From Cyanobacteriota bacterium (GTDB taxonomy: Bacteria > Cyanobacteriota > Cyanobacteriia > CACIAM-69d), in contig JAKRSF010000006.1 in assembly GCA_022402445.1 (NCBI GenBank), forward strand, positions 62,001-126,000: a DNA stretch of 64,000 bases. The letters run 5' to 3'. Made by a program: the position numbers and the translations under genes. Below, piece by piece: positions 26,589 through 36,047 of the stretch (positions are counted from its first letter, which is position 1; each line of letters starts with the position of its first letter). The notes below the pieces were generated by a model that was not told the DNA's origin, made no database searches, and saw only the letters and a list, made by a program, of their open reading frames with translations.

Positions 26589-26801
26589 ATGTCAGATCTT
26601 CAAACCGGTATGCCCAGCACGCGGCAACTCCAGCATGCCATCAAGGAAAAGCAGGAGGTGGAACTCAAGCTTGTCACGGATGATCTAATTGTGGGCAAGG
26701 TGAAGTGGCAAGATCCCGATTGCATTTGCCTGGTGGATCATTATGACCAGCCTACTATCGTTTGGCGGCACGCGATCGCGTACCTGAAGCCCAAGAGCTA
26801 G
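26589..26801 (+). CDS. hfq: Cyanobacterial-type Hfq
   Basis: Sm-like hexameric protein. In cyanobacteria Hfq has lost much of the RNA-chaperone surface and is known for binding the type IV pilus ATPase PilB1 and supporting motility. ATG 26589 gives 70 residues, the short cyanobacterial form, with the Sm1 part ([19 protein letters not shown]) and Sm2 part ([13 protein letters not shown]). The proximal YKHA motif of enterobacterial Hfq is absent, as expected. A TTG at 26577 is possible in frame but would overlap the dapF start. Divergent from dapF. Confidence 0.85.
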   Translation: MSDLQTGMPSTRQLQHAIKEKQEVELKLVTDDLIVGKVKWQDPDCICLVDHYDQPTIVWRHAIAYLKPKS

Positions 26802-26926
26802 CAGACTCAGGGCCACGCCCCCACCGTCCCCCCATCCCCTGGCAGTGCCCCTAGCTGCCCAGGGCCAAGGAGGTGTCCCAAACCCTAGCCCTAGGGAGTC
26901 CTCAGGCCCAAAAATCCCTGAATTCC

Positions 26927-27586
26927 CTAAAAGCGCTCACTTTCCTGGGTCGGCACCACACCCGGTTGATTCAGGAACAGGTTCCCCGCCGAGTCGTTTT
27001 GGTACACGCAGTCGATCTTGGGGCTGCTTTCGACGGAGCCGGTGAAGGCAAAGGTATTCATGCGGTTTTTGCAGTCGCGCACCTGGTCACTGGTGACCAC
27101 GCCCTTCTGTTGCAGGACGGACCAGTTGTTGCTGCGCATGACGCATCCGGGCTGCATTCGCGGCTGAGCCACGTAGACGCTGAAGGGGCTGAAGGTGACA
27201 AACAGACGCGCATCCATCGCGATCGCGCTGGCCCCGTACTGCACGCAGAGTTCGGGGTTGGGGGCGGCGCGGTCAATAAATTCCCTAGAGGCCACGTTCT
27301 GCGGATCGACGCTGGCGGAGGAACTAAAGCCAATGCCGACGCCGATGCCCAGGATGAACACGCCCCCGAGGATCGCCAGGGTGGTGTAGTTGATGCCGCT
27401 GAGGGGGCCACCGCCGCCGCCGGAGGATTTTTTATTGGAAGACTGGGCCGAGCCGCCGCCGGAACCGGTGGGGCCGCCATAGTCGCCGTAGTCGTCATAG
27501 CCGCTGCGGGGGCCGTAGTCGTTGCCGTAGTCGTTCGAGTAGCGATCGCGGTACGGGTCGCGGGGGGGAGTCCGTTTGCGGGGCAT
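26927..27586 (-). CDS. DUF3172 family membrane protein
   Basis: A 219-residue protein of a family largely confined to cyanobacteria. The first 55 residues are disordered and rich in Arg, Tyr, Asp and Gly (DRYSNDYGNDYGPRSGYDD), then Ser/Gly. One membrane helix follows (TTLAILGGVFILGIGVGIG, about 68-86). The rest, probably lumenal or periplasmic, is a compact domain with four conserved cysteines (PELCVQYG, PGCVMRS, VRDCKNR, KIDCVYQ), able to form two disulphides. Function unknown. It is convergent with hfq. Confidence 0.8.
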   Translation of the reverse strand: MPRKRTPPRDPYRDRYSNDYGNDYGPRSGYDDYGDYGGPTGSGGGSAQSSNKKSSGGGGGPLSGINYTTLAILGGVFILGIGVGIGFSSSASVDPQNVASREFIDRAAPNPELCVQYGASAIAMDARLFVTFSPFSVYVAQPRMQPGCVMRSNNWSVLQQKGVVTSDQVRDCKNRMNTFAFTGSVESSPKIDCVYQNDSAGNLFLNQPGVVPTQESERF

Positions 27587-27885
27587 GGGCTAGGGAGCCG
27601 GGGGCCAATGACAGGATGGTGGGGCGACGAGGATCGCGTCCGAGTCGGTCAACCGGGCGCTGGGGATCCAGATCGCGAGGGAGCGCGCCCCCGTTTCAGT
27701 ATGCCGTCAATTGGCCGGGACCGTCTGGAGAGGTGGCCTAGGGGGGGCGCGAGGGCCGGGGCACCGCAGGGCCGAAAAAAGGCGCACCGCAGCAGCACGC
27801 CCTTTCTGAACCGATGGCTCAAGGTGGGTTTGATCTCAATTGCGCGATCGCGCCTGACGTCAATCAACCTTTTGTTTGGGGCACT

Positions 27886-28023
27886 CTAGCGGAAACCAAC
27901 CGCCGCTTGCCACACGAAGGCCAGGGCCAGGAAGAAGACGGGGATGATCGGCAACACGTCAACGATGGGCGAAAACGCGGCGTAGGCTTCGGGCAGTTTG
28001 GCCAGCAACAGCGCTGCTTCCAT
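27886..28023 (-). CDS. psbK: Photosystem II reaction-centre protein K
   Basis: Small subunit of the photosystem II core in the thylakoid membrane, next to CP43, helping assembly and plastoquinone exchange. The 45-residue frame reads [20 protein letters not shown], then a single membrane helix ([19 protein letters not shown]) and ends in FR, essentially the full PsbK sequence including the short cleavable leader. ATG at 28023 is preceded by GGAG at ten bases. It lies 52 bases after the end of the GT-C-like gene on the same strand, behind a long palindrome, so it probably has its own transcript. Confidence 0.93.
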   Translation of the reverse strand: MEAALLLAKLPEAYAAFSPIVDVLPIIPVFFLALAFVWQAAVGFR

Positions 28024-28035
28024 GGATGGACCTCT

Positions 28036-28070
28036 CCAACACAGTTTTTTTATAAAAAAGCTGTTGTGGA
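28036..28070 (-). terminator. Near-perfect 35-base palindrome upstream of psbK
   Basis: TCCAACACAG (28036-28045), a run of T, ATA, a run of A, and CTGTTGTGGA (28061-28070). On the minus strand the stem is followed by few T residues, so termination of the upstream gene is possible but not certain; it may also shape the psbK leader or separate two transcripts. Confidence 0.4.
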
Positions 28071-28075
28071 TTCTA

Positions 28076-30472
28076 TCACGGGGCGTTTCCCGTGCGGGGG
28101 CGCAGGTCGAGGCGCTGGTACCGCAGGGCGAGGGGGCGATCGCCGGCGGCGGGGTCGGTGGCGGTGCGGCGGATGGGGTTGGGGTGTTTCAGGGCGATCG
28201 CGCTGGGGCCTGCGGGGAGCTCTAGGGGCAATCTGAGGGTGAGGCGATCGCCGGGGTTGGCAACGGTTTGGGTGGCGATCGCGGTGCCGTTGACGGTGAC
28301 GGTGAGGGTCAACTTGGGGGCGATGGCGATCGCGTCGAGGATTAGTTCGAGGGGTTGGGGGCGATCGAGGGTGACGGTGAGGCGGGTTTCGGACTCAAGG
28401 CTCCAGCGGAAAAGGGTGCCGGTGCGATCGCGGCGGGGGCGATCGAGATTTTCGGTGACGATGCCGCGCACGGGGCCAAATGCGACTAAATCCGTGTCCT
28501 GGCCGTCGTAGGGGGGTCGAAATTGATGGGGTTGGGGCGGCGATGGGAGCGTGGGCGGGGCGATGGGCATGGCTAAAAATTCCACCGAACCCATACCGGG
28601 GACTTGGGCGGTGGCGATCGCGGGGCCAAAGCGTTGATGGAATTGGGCGGCGCACCCGGCGGGCAGCAGATCCACATACAAGTTGATGCCTGCGAAGTCG
28701 TGGGCGCGATCGCGGTAAAACCGTTCAAAGAAATCCCACTCGTCGTCGCGGAAACACCGCCGCTGGGCCGTCGCCTCCAGGTAATCCGGACTGTTGGGCA
28801 GGAACAGATATTGCCAGCCCTGGGCGAGATAGGGGGCGATCTGGTCCGGGTGCAGCCGCCCGAAGTAGTGCCCCATCACCTTTTTGCGGTGGAAGCGGGC
28901 GAGGCTATGGAGGCTGGGGTTACGGCCAAAGTAGGGACACAATCCCCCGTCGGCCCCGACGCCGTTGCCCCCCGTGGCGCAAAAGGGCCAGTCCAAAACG
29001 GCGCTGCCGGGACGATCGCGCACCACTTCCAGGTAGCTCAGCAGGGCGGGATCGGGGGCGGTGCTCTGGCGCTGGGCGATCGCGGGGGTGTACATCGTCG
29101 CCAGTTCCACGGCCCCGAGGAGCAGCAGGAGAAAAACCGCGATCGCCCGCTGAATGAACCAAGGCCGCGATCGCGCGGATGCTAGCAACCTGGGCCAGCG
29201 CACCTCCGCCGCCAACAGGGCAAAAATCGTCGGCAACAGCACCGTCACCCGGCCCCCGACCCGGTTGAACGAAAACCAGGGAAATAGTTGCAGCGTCGGC
29301 AGCTCCAGCGGTCGATAGGCGATCGCCAGGGCCAACCCCACCAGCAGCGGCACCCAACTGGCCCACCGCGATCGCCCCCCCTGCCCCAGGCCCACCGCCG
29401 CCAGGATCAGCAAAAACCAGCCCGCCGCCCCATCCCGGCTCGATTCCACGCGATCGCCCAGCCACGCGGACCATTCCGGGGCCAAACGGATCGGATCAAT
29501 CCCCGGCAGCCAGGGCAACAGCAGCCGCCAGGGGCTAAACCACCAGTCGCGGCCATAGGTGCCGCTGAAGTCGAAGGATTTGGCCGTGAAGAAAATCTGC
29601 GCCACCACGGGCAAATACAGCCACGAGAAGGCCGCGATCGCCCCTAGCAGCAGCCACACCCCGCGATCGCGCCGCAGTTGAACCCCCCATTGATTCCTGA
29701 GCAATTGGAGTCGCTGAATCAGGGGTTGCGATCGCCCCCACCAGAGCCACCAGCCCAGGGCATAGGGGGCCGTCAACGTCGCCCACAGGAGCCCAAACCC
29801 GGCGATATAGCCCAAATCCTGTCCCAGACTCAGGATCAGCAGCAAAAAACGCCCCAAAATCCACCGCAGACCGATCCCCTGGCCCCGCACCGCCCGCCGC
29901 GCGATCGCCCCATCCAGCACCAGCCCCAGCACCGTCCAGTGGATCAGGGCAATATTGGCGTGGAAAGGGAATTTATCGCCGTGGCCGTAGCCATTGAAAA
30001 TCACCGCGATCGCCGCGATCGCGATCGCCCGCCGCCTGGGCAACCCCCAGCACCGCTCCAGCAGCAGGGCCATCCCCCCCAGCGTCAGGGCCACCGACAG
30101 CAGGTAATACCAGCGCAGCCACGGCCCCGGCCCCCCCAGGCGATAGAGCAGGCCATAGAACAAATCCCGCTCCACCCCCCAGGCTTGGAACCCATGGTTC
30201 ACCCCCATCGGGAAAAACGACCCATTTCCGAACAACTCCAGATGGGGCCACGGCCACAGGCGAAACCGCTCCGCAAAAAAATAGCCCATCGCCTCCCACA
30301 GGTCCGCATCCCCCTGGGTGACAATCGGTTGCAGCCAATCGGCCCCGCTGCCCGCCGCGATCGCCGCGATCGCCAGCCACACCACCACCAGCGGCCCCCA
30401 CACCATCCCACCGCCCCAAAAACCACCCCCAAACTCTACCGCCCCCGCGATCGGGGCAGCGCCCCCACCCAT
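28076..30472 (-). CDS. Polytopic membrane protein, GT-C glycosyltransferase-like
   Basis: A 798-residue protein with about twelve hydrophobic helices in the first 470 residues, a segment with charged loops ([19 protein letters not shown], the place where GT-C enzymes carry an acidic active site in the first loop), and a soluble C-terminal part (about 480-798) that ends in a beta-rich region. This layout fits GT-C transferases that use polyprenyl-phosphate sugars on the periplasmic face. No donor or acceptor can be named. A start at 30406 ([13 protein letters not shown]) would give a cleaner first helix. Divergent from the FTR1 gene. Confidence 0.55.
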   Translation of the reverse strand: MGGGAAPIAGAVEFGGGFWGGGMVWGPLVVVWLAIAAIAAGSGADWLQPIVTQGDADLWEAMGYFFAERFRLWPWPHLELFGNGSFFPMGVNHGFQAWGVERDLFYGLLYRLGGPGPWLRWYYLLSVALTLGGMALLLERCWGLPRRRAIAIAAIAVIFNGYGHGDKFPFHANIALIHWTVLGLVLDGAIARRAVRGQGIGLRWILGRFLLLILSLGQDLGYIAGFGLLWATLTAPYALGWWLWWGRSQPLIQRLQLLRNQWGVQLRRDRGVWLLLGAIAAFSWLYLPVVAQIFFTAKSFDFSGTYGRDWWFSPWRLLLPWLPGIDPIRLAPEWSAWLGDRVESSRDGAAGWFLLILAAVGLGQGGRSRWASWVPLLVGLALAIAYRPLELPTLQLFPWFSFNRVGGRVTVLLPTIFALLAAEVRWPRLLASARSRPWFIQRAIAVFLLLLLGAVELATMYTPAIAQRQSTAPDPALLSYLEVVRDRPGSAVLDWPFCATGGNGVGADGGLCPYFGRNPSLHSLARFHRKKVMGHYFGRLHPDQIAPYLAQGWQYLFLPNSPDYLEATAQRRCFRDDEWDFFERFYRDRAHDFAGINLYVDLLPAGCAAQFHQRFGPAIATAQVPGMGSVEFLAMPIAPPTLPSPPQPHQFRPPYDGQDTDLVAFGPVRGIVTENLDRPRRDRTGTLFRWSLESETRLTVTLDRPQPLELILDAIAIAPKLTLTVTVNGTAIATQTVANPGDRLTLRLPLELPAGPSAIALKHPNPIRRTATDPAAGDRPLALRYQRLDLRPRTGNAP

Positions 30473-30551
30473 CGCCCCCTACACTCAAAAGAGCGCATCC
30501 TCGACTCCGGCCCCCATCCCCGGTCCCCTATCCCTGAAGCCTTCTGGAACC

Positions 30552-31502
30552 ATGAACCTGACCGCCGCCCTGCCCACCTTTTTCGTCACCCTGCGCGAAG
30601 GCTTTGAAGCGGCCCTCGTGGTCGGCATCGTCGCCGCCTGCCTGCGCCAAGCCAACCGCCAAGCCCTCTATCCCTGGGTGCTGGGGGGCACGATCGCGGG
30701 GCTCCTGGCCAGCATCGGCGTCGGCGGTGCCCTGCTGGGGGGAATCGCCGCCCTGGATCGCTCCACCCGCCCCTATGCCCCCGTATTCAAGGAATTTCTA
30801 GAAGGGGGATTGGGGATCCTGGCGATCAGCCTGCTGGGGTGGATGCTCGTGTGGATGACCGCCCAGGCCAAATCCCTCAAAAGTGAGGTGCAAGCCTCCG
30901 TCGGCACCGCCCTCGACACCAGCGCGGCGGCGGGCTGGGGCGTTTTTGGGTTGGTGACCGTTTCCGTTTTGCGGGAGGGCTTTGAAACGGCGATTTTTGT
31001 CGCGGCCCAGTTCCAGCGGGGCTGGTGGCCGGCGTTGGGGGCCGCCGTGGGCATTGTGGGGGCGACGATTCTGGGGTTTGCCCTCTTCCGCTGGGGGGCC
31101 AAGATCGATGTGCGGCGCTTCTTTACGGTGATGGGGGCGCTGCTGCTGTTGGTGGTGTCGGGGCTGGTGGTGGCGGCGCTGCAACACCTCGATCGCGGCC
31201 TGAACCTCTGGGCGCAACTGAATAGTGCGATCGCGCCGATCTGCCTGAGCGCCCCGGTTTCCTGCATCCTTGGGCCGCAGGTGTGGGATTGGTCCGCCAC
31301 CCTGAGCGATCGCGCCGTCCCCGGCATTTTGCTCAAATCCCTCGTGGGCTACCGCGATCAACTGTTCATGGTCCAGGCCATTGGCTATCTGACCTTTTTG
31401 ATCGGCATTGGCACCCTCTACTTCCGTGCCCTGCGATCGCCGCGATCGCCCCAACTGAACAACACCAGCGCTAGCAGCACCGCCCCCGCCGAAAGCCCCT
31501 AG
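30552..31502 (+). CDS. FTR1-family iron permease
   Basis: High-affinity iron transporter of the inner membrane (FTR1/EfeU). ATG 30552 gives 316 residues with about seven helices. The two iron-binding signatures are present: REGFE at R15-E19 in the first helix (TLREGFEAALVVGIV) and REGFETAIF from R141 in the fourth. A longer in-frame extension to 30318 is ordinary intergenic sequence. No multicopper oxidase or EfeO/EfeB partner is adjacent. Its stop codon shares the tetranucleotide CTAG (31499-31502) with the stop of the convergent SDR gene. Confidence 0.88.
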   Translation: MNLTAALPTFFVTLREGFEAALVVGIVAACLRQANRQALYPWVLGGTIAGLLASIGVGGALLGGIAALDRSTRPYAPVFKEFLEGGLGILAISLLGWMLVWMTAQAKSLKSEVQASVGTALDTSAAAGWGVFGLVTVSVLREGFETAIFVAAQFQRGWWPALGAAVGIVGATILGFALFRWGAKIDVRRFFTVMGALLLLVVSGLVVAALQHLDRGLNLWAQLNSAIAPICLSAPVSCILGPQVWDWSATLSDRAVPGILLKSLVGYRDQLFMVQAIGYLTFLIGIGTLYFRALRSPRSPQLNNTSASSTAPAESP

Positions 31503-32308
31503 CCCTCCTCAGAAAACCACTCCGGATGCTGGGCCGTCCGCTGCAGCAGCACCGGCAGCAGGTGATAGGCTTCCTCCGGCACCGGCTGATCTGGCCCCAG
31601 CACCACCTCCGATCGCTCCTCCGCCACAATCTGCCAGATCCCTTCGGCCACCTCCTCCGGACGCCCTAACCAGGAGGCCGTCGGGCGATCGGCCAAATCC
31701 TGCGAAGCCGCCGCCGACACCGACGATGGGGCGGACCAATCCTCCACCCGCTGGAGCCCCGGATGCACCAGCCCCACCCGCACCCCCTTAGGGGCCAGCT
31801 CCACCCGCAGGGATTCCGTCAGGCCCATCACCGCGTAGCGACTGGCGCAATAGGCCGCCATGCGGGGCAACGGCACCTGGCCGCCAAAGGAACCCACATT
31901 CACGATCGCGCCGCGCCCGCGCCCGACAAAATAGGGCAGCAAACAGTGAATCGCATTGGCACAGCTCCAGAAATTCACATCCAGCACCCGTTGCCAGTCC
32001 TCCAGGTCGCTGCGTTCCGCCGAACCGCCCATGTATAGGCCGCTGCAATTGGCCAGCACATCGATCGCCCCCAACTCCAGCAAACATTGGCGGATCGATC
32101 GCCGCAGGGCCGCCACATCCGTCGCATCCACCGCGATCGCCACCACCCGCCGCCCCATCTGCCGCAACTGTTTCGCCAACTGTTCCGTCGCCCGTTCCTG
32201 GGTCGCCAGCAGCGCCACGTCATAGCCCCGCTCCGCGAAGAGCAGCGCCGTCGCCCGCCCGATGCCCCGCGCCGCCCCTACGATCACAATGGTTGATGTC
32301 CGTGCCAT
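31499..32308 (-). CDS. Short-chain dehydrogenase/reductase with Arg in place of the catalytic Lys
   Basis: A 269-residue classical SDR with the cofactor loop GAARGIG (11-17), NCSG strand end and VNVGSFGG (catalytic Ser). The active-site motif YxxxK reads Y153-C-A-S-R157, so the lysine is arginine. The region after the active site (LRVELAPKGVRVGLVHPGL) is normal, and a C-terminal extension of about 60 residues ends acidic. NAD(P) preference and substrate are not readable. The substitution may lower activity or mark a side branch that uses the fold differently. Convergent with the iron permease, sharing four bases. Confidence 0.8.
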   Translation of the reverse strand: MARTSTIVIVGAARGIGRATALLFAERGYDVALLATQERATEQLAKQLRQMGRRVVAIAVDATDVAALRRSIRQCLLELGAIDVLANCSGLYMGGSAERSDLEDWQRVLDVNFWSCANAIHCLLPYFVGRGRGAIVNVGSFGGQVPLPRMAAYCASRYAVMGLTESLRVELAPKGVRVGLVHPGLQRVEDWSAPSSVSAAASQDLADRPTASWLGRPEEVAEGIWQIVAEERSEVVLGPDQPVPEEAYHLLPVLLQRTAQHPEWFSEEG

Positions 32309-32584
32309 GTTTGCCCTTCCCTATGGCCAATATGTAGGTCGCCCCCCGACTGATCCCCCCCGCCGCCGCTGCCGCCGCCCCCCGGCCCATGGCCCCGCCC
32401 TCCCAGAACAGGTGCCCCAATCATGTCCTAGGTCTGTAAAACTGGTTTAGGCGATCGCGTCGCCCTGGCCTCAAAAATTCCCCCCCAACCGTCCCCCAGG
32501 GATCCGCGATCGCCCGAGGGTGCCCCCCTACGATCCACGATCCCCTGAAGTTTTACAGGCCGCCGCGTTGTCGGCCCCGGTGTC
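32309..32584. other. Intergenic region between SDR and DICT genes
   Basis: Divergent promoter region of 276 bases. CTGTAAAAC (32434-32442) and GTTTTACAG (32550-32558) are a perfect 9-base inverted pair 107 bases apart, possibly two half-sites. No gene is seen. Confidence 0.4.
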
Positions 32585-33991
32585 ATGCTCCCAGGCTCCA
32601 TCCTGAAACAACTGGCCGAGTCCCGCGATGGGCAAGGCAGCCCCCTCCAGTTCGGTACCTACTACAAAAATACGTTGGTGGCCCTGTGCCACGCCCTGGA
32701 GGATTCGATCGAAACCACCACGAGTGAACCGCTGGTGGTGGCGGCTTTTCAGATGGGGAAATGGTACCTGGAGGAGGCGGATCGCTACCGGGTGCTGGCC
32801 GACCGCGCCTGCCATACGACCATTTTGGCGGCCCCCTGTGCGGGGTTTGGGGACCATCCCACCGCGAGCCACCCCAAGGTGTCGTTGATTGGGCTCGATC
32901 CGGCGGATCCGGTGGCCCAGGAGTGGCATTTGGCGATTTTTTCGCCCACCTATCAGGCGATGGTGCTGTGCCAGGAACTGACGGCGGCGGACTATGGGCC
33001 GGAGGGGGTGCCCACGGAGGATCTAGCGCGCAAGTTCTATGGCCTGTGGACCTTTGAGCCCGGTCTGGTGCAGGAGGCGATCGCCCTGCTGATCGAGAAG
33101 GTGGCGGAGCATGATGATCCCCTGGCGGCAACGTTGCGATCGCGCATGGCAACCATTGCGGCGGCGATCCCCGACACCCCTCGGGATAATCCGGGCGAGA
33201 TCGTGGCGCGGGTGGTGAGCTACCTCGAACAGGCCCACCATCAGCAGGAGGCCGCGATCGCCACGGCGGGCCAGTCGGCGCGATCGCTGGATCTAAACCT
33301 GGTGTCCAATGAATTGCAGGCCATGCTGCGGCTGGCGGAGCTGGTGGACCTCAATGACCCGGAAAATCCCGCCGGAGCGGCCCAGGTGGCGACCCTCTGT
33401 GAGGCCATGGGGGAATTATTAGACCTGCCCGCGTGGCAACTGAAGCGGCTGCGGCTGGCGGCGCTGCTCCATCGGGTGGCGCTGATGCAACCGACCGAGC
33501 CCTATTGGGATGGGGTGGAGGCGGACCTGGCGGCGGAACCGGACGGGGGGGCGGTGGGGCAATCCTGCACCCTGGATCCGGCGGCCCAGATTCTGCGCTC
33601 GATGCCCCGGCTCCGGGCGATCGCCCAAATCGTCAGCCATCGTACGGAGCGGTGGGACGGCAAGGGCGGTCCGGCGGGGTTGGCGGGGGATGCGATTCCC
33701 CTAGAATCTCGGCTGCTGGCCCTGGCGGCCCACTTCCAGGCCCAACTGGTGGGATTGTCGTCCGAGGAGCAGCGATCGCACCTGGATGCCATCCTAGAAA
33801 CCTGTAGCAACGACGCCAACCGCTGGGATCCTAAATTGCTGGAGATCCTAACCCTAGTGGTGCGGGGGATGCAGCAGGGGTGGTCCCTGCCGGTGCTGCC
33901 CGTGAAGGTGGCCTCGGGCCTGTGGCTGCTCGATGATGACGAACGGGGCCTCACCCCCGCCACCTTGGACCTGTCCGCCCCCGTGGGTTAA
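32585..33991 (+). CDS. DICT sensory domain protein with degenerate HD-GYP domain
   Basis: A 468-residue signalling protein. The first 150 residues (GTYYKNTLVALCHALEDSI ... VVAAFQMGKWY) match the DICT domain, found with cyclic di-GMP enzymes and two-component proteins in cyanobacteria. The rest resembles an HD-GYP phosphodiesterase: the helix that should carry His-Asp reads LAALLHRVALMQP, and the GYP loop reads HRTERWDGKGGPAGLAGD. The metal ligands are largely gone, so it should not hydrolyse cyclic di-GMP and may instead bind it or pass a signal. ATG 32585 is used; alternatives nearby are in frame. It runs in the same direction as the next two genes. Confidence 0.7.
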   Translation: MLPGSILKQLAESRDGQGSPLQFGTYYKNTLVALCHALEDSIETTTSEPLVVAAFQMGKWYLEEADRYRVLADRACHTTILAAPCAGFGDHPTASHPKVSLIGLDPADPVAQEWHLAIFSPTYQAMVLCQELTAADYGPEGVPTEDLARKFYGLWTFEPGLVQEAIALLIEKVAEHDDPLAATLRSRMATIAAAIPDTPRDNPGEIVARVVSYLEQAHHQQEAAIATAGQSARSLDLNLVSNELQAMLRLAELVDLNDPENPAGAAQVATLCEAMGELLDLPAWQLKRLRLAALLHRVALMQPTEPYWDGVEADLAAEPDGGAVGQSCTLDPAAQILRSMPRLRAIAQIVSHRTERWDGKGGPAGLAGDAIPLESRLLALAAHFQAQLVGLSSEEQRSHLDAILETCSNDANRWDPKLLEILTLVVRGMQQGWSLPVLPVKVASGLWLLDDDERGLTPATLDLSAPVG

Positions 33992-34070
33992 GGGCCAGAT
34001 CGCCGCGATCGCGCGCCGCCCCCAAACCGCACCCCCTCTGCTGTTCCCAGTCCCCCCTTCCCCCGAGCCC

Positions 34071-34721
34071 ATGGACCTTGACGCCATCCGTACCGGCCAA
34101 CTGCGTAACCTCACCGGTGCGGACCTCGAAGACGCCGACCTCGCTGGCGTAGACCTCACCGGCTACATCCTGGTGGGGGCGACCCTGACGGGGGCCAATC
34201 TGCGGGGGGCCACCTTGACCCGTGCCCAGTGGGTCGGCGCGATCGCGGTGGGGGCGCGGCTCCAGGGGGCGGATCTGCGGGGCAACGGCTGGGGGGCGAA
34301 CCTCATGCAGGCGGACCTGACCGGCGCAGACCTGCGGGGGGCCAACCTGCGGGGGGCCATGCTCATGGGGGCCACCCTCTGCCACGCGACGGCGGCGGGC
34401 GCATTCCTGGGCGGGGCGGGCCTGACGGGGGCCAACCTCATGGGGGCGGACCTGCGGGGGGCGGACCTGCGGGGCACCAACCTCACCAATGCCAACCTCT
34501 GCGGCGCGAACCTGTCCCGGGCGGAGTTGCAGGGGGCGATCCTCAATGGGGCGAACCTGGAGGAGGCGAACCTGACGGAGGCGAACCTGTCGGGGGCTGT
34601 GCTGGTGGGGGCCAACTGCCTCTGTGCGGCCTTTGAGGGGGCGATTTTGGCGGGGGTGGATCTGACCCAGGCGAATCTGCTGGGGACGGTGTTTGATCGG
34701 CCCGAGGGGCGATCGCGGTAG
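34071..34721 (+). CDS. Pentapeptide-repeat protein
   Basis: A 216-residue protein consisting of A(D/N)LxG-type pentapeptides from about residue 14 to the end ([37 protein letters not shown]), which fold into a right-handed quadrilateral beta-helix of roughly 38 coils' worth of repeats over nine turns. There is no signal or membrane segment. Such proteins are numerous in cyanobacteria; roles range from gyrase mimicry to scaffolding and none can be assigned. ATG 34071 is chosen since upstream codons are Pro-rich intergenic sequence. AnmK starts 14 bases after the stop, so they are likely co-transcribed. Confidence 0.85.
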   Translation: MDLDAIRTGQLRNLTGADLEDADLAGVDLTGYILVGATLTGANLRGATLTRAQWVGAIAVGARLQGADLRGNGWGANLMQADLTGADLRGANLRGAMLMGATLCHATAAGAFLGGAGLTGANLMGADLRGADLRGTNLTNANLCGANLSRAELQGAILNGANLEEANLTEANLSGAVLVGANCLCAAFEGAILAGVDLTQANLLGTVFDRPEGRSR

Positions 34722-34735
34722 GAGGAGGCAACGGC

Positions 34736-35905
34736 ATGGAACAGGTAGCACAGGAAGTGATCGCCATCGGCCTGATGAGCGGCACGTCGGTGGATGGCAT
34801 TGATGCGATCGCGGTGCGGCTGACGGGGGGCGATCGCGATTTGGCGGTGGAGGTGCTGCGGACTGAGACGTTTGCCTATGACGATGCCCTGCGATCGCAG
34901 ATTTTGGCCGTGTGTGGCGGGGCTCCCCTGGCGGCCCAGGACTGGGCGGCGCTGGATGATGCGATCGCGATCGCCTTTGCCCAGGCGGCCCAGCGCATCG
35001 GGGAGGGGCTCCCGGCGGCGACGTTGATCGGCTCCCACGGCCAGACGGTGTTCCATCGGCCCCCGGACGGAATCGCACCCCTGGGCTATAGCTGGCAGTT
35101 GGGGCGCGGCGCGGCGATCGCGGCGTTGACGGGCATCCCGACGGTGAGCAATTTTCGGGTGGCCGATGTGGCGGCGGGGGGCCACGGTGCGCCCCTGGTG
35201 CCTCGGGTGGATGCCTATCTGCTGGGGCATCCGACGGAGCGGCGCTGTGTCCAAAACCTCGGCGGCATCGGCAATGTGACCTATCTGCCCCCCCAGGGGA
35301 CCGGCGACGATCGCCAGTGGGAAACGGGGGTGCGCGGCTGGGATACGGGGCCGGGAAATGTGCTCATCGATCTGGCGGTGCAGCGATTTAGTGGCGGGCG
35401 CGATCGCTGCGACTGGGACGGGCAGCGGGCGGCGGCGGGCCGAGTTGATCAAACCCTGCTCGATCAATGGCTGCGGGATCCATTTTTTGAAGAACCGCCG
35501 CCGAAATCCACCGGGCGCGAACATTTTGGCGTGGCCTACCTGGAGCAGCGGCTCGATGAGGTGATCGCGGCGGGCCTGGGGGAAAATGACGCGATCGCCA
35601 CCCTGACGGAATTGACCGCCGCCTCCGTGGTCCTGAACTATCAGCGCTTTTTGCCCACCCTGCCCGATCGCGTCCTGCTCTGTGGCGGAGGCAGCCGCAA
35701 TCCGGTCCTGCGCGATCGCATCGCCGCGCGCCTCGGGGGCCAAATCCCCGTCCAATCCACCACCGAAGCGGGCCTCTGTGCCGACAGCAAAGAAGCGATC
35801 GCCTTCGCCGTCCTGGGCTACTGGCGCTGGCTGGGCCTGCCGGGAAACCTGCCCGCCGTCACCGGAGCCCAGCGGGCCGTCCCCCTCGGCGAACTCTGGC
35901 CCTAG
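34736..35905 (+). CDS. anmK: Anhydro-N-acetylmuramic acid kinase
   Basis: Phosphorylates and opens 1,6-anhydro-MurNAc to MurNAc-6-phosphate in peptidoglycan recycling. The 389 residues carry the ATPase-fold signatures of the family: [14 protein letters not shown] at the N-terminus, [27 protein letters not shown] (catalytic Asp region) and NLGGIGNVT. Length is normal. GGAGGAGG lies before ATG 34736. It follows the pentapeptide-repeat gene by 14 bases. No MurQ gene is nearby. Confidence 0.95.
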   Translation: MEQVAQEVIAIGLMSGTSVDGIDAIAVRLTGGDRDLAVEVLRTETFAYDDALRSQILAVCGGAPLAAQDWAALDDAIAIAFAQAAQRIGEGLPAATLIGSHGQTVFHRPPDGIAPLGYSWQLGRGAAIAALTGIPTVSNFRVADVAAGGHGAPLVPRVDAYLLGHPTERRCVQNLGGIGNVTYLPPQGTGDDRQWETGVRGWDTGPGNVLIDLAVQRFSGGRDRCDWDGQRAAAGRVDQTLLDQWLRDPFFEEPPPKSTGREHFGVAYLEQRLDEVIAAGLGENDAIATLTELTAASVVLNYQRFLPTLPDRVLLCGGGSRNPVLRDRIAARLGGQIPVQSTTEAGLCADSKEAIAFAVLGYWRWLGLPGNLPAVTGAQRAVPLGELWP

Positions 35906-35970
35906 GGCGATCGCACCCCCACCGCCCCCCGGAACCGAAGCCATGGCTTGACGGACCTCCAGATGTAGAT

Positions 35971-35985
35971 TGATAATCATTCTCA
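35971..35985 (+). promoter_or_regulatory. Zur box upstream of znuA
   Basis: TGATAATCATTCTCA matches the cyanobacterial Zur palindrome TGATAATNATTATCA at 14 of 15 positions. It sits 62 bases before the start of a zinc-binding-protein gene, where Zur with zinc would block transcription. Confidence 0.75.
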
Positions 35986-36047
35986 AATTCTGGGGCTGGT
36001 GATCCATCCCAGGTTCAGCTATTGGAAAATCTGGGGGCGATTGGGGC

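Noticed and set aside
27587-27885. A 72-codon minus-strand frame between DUF3172 and psbK
   Set aside because: No ribosome site, Arg/Pro/Gly-rich shadow-like composition; the gap appears non-coding.
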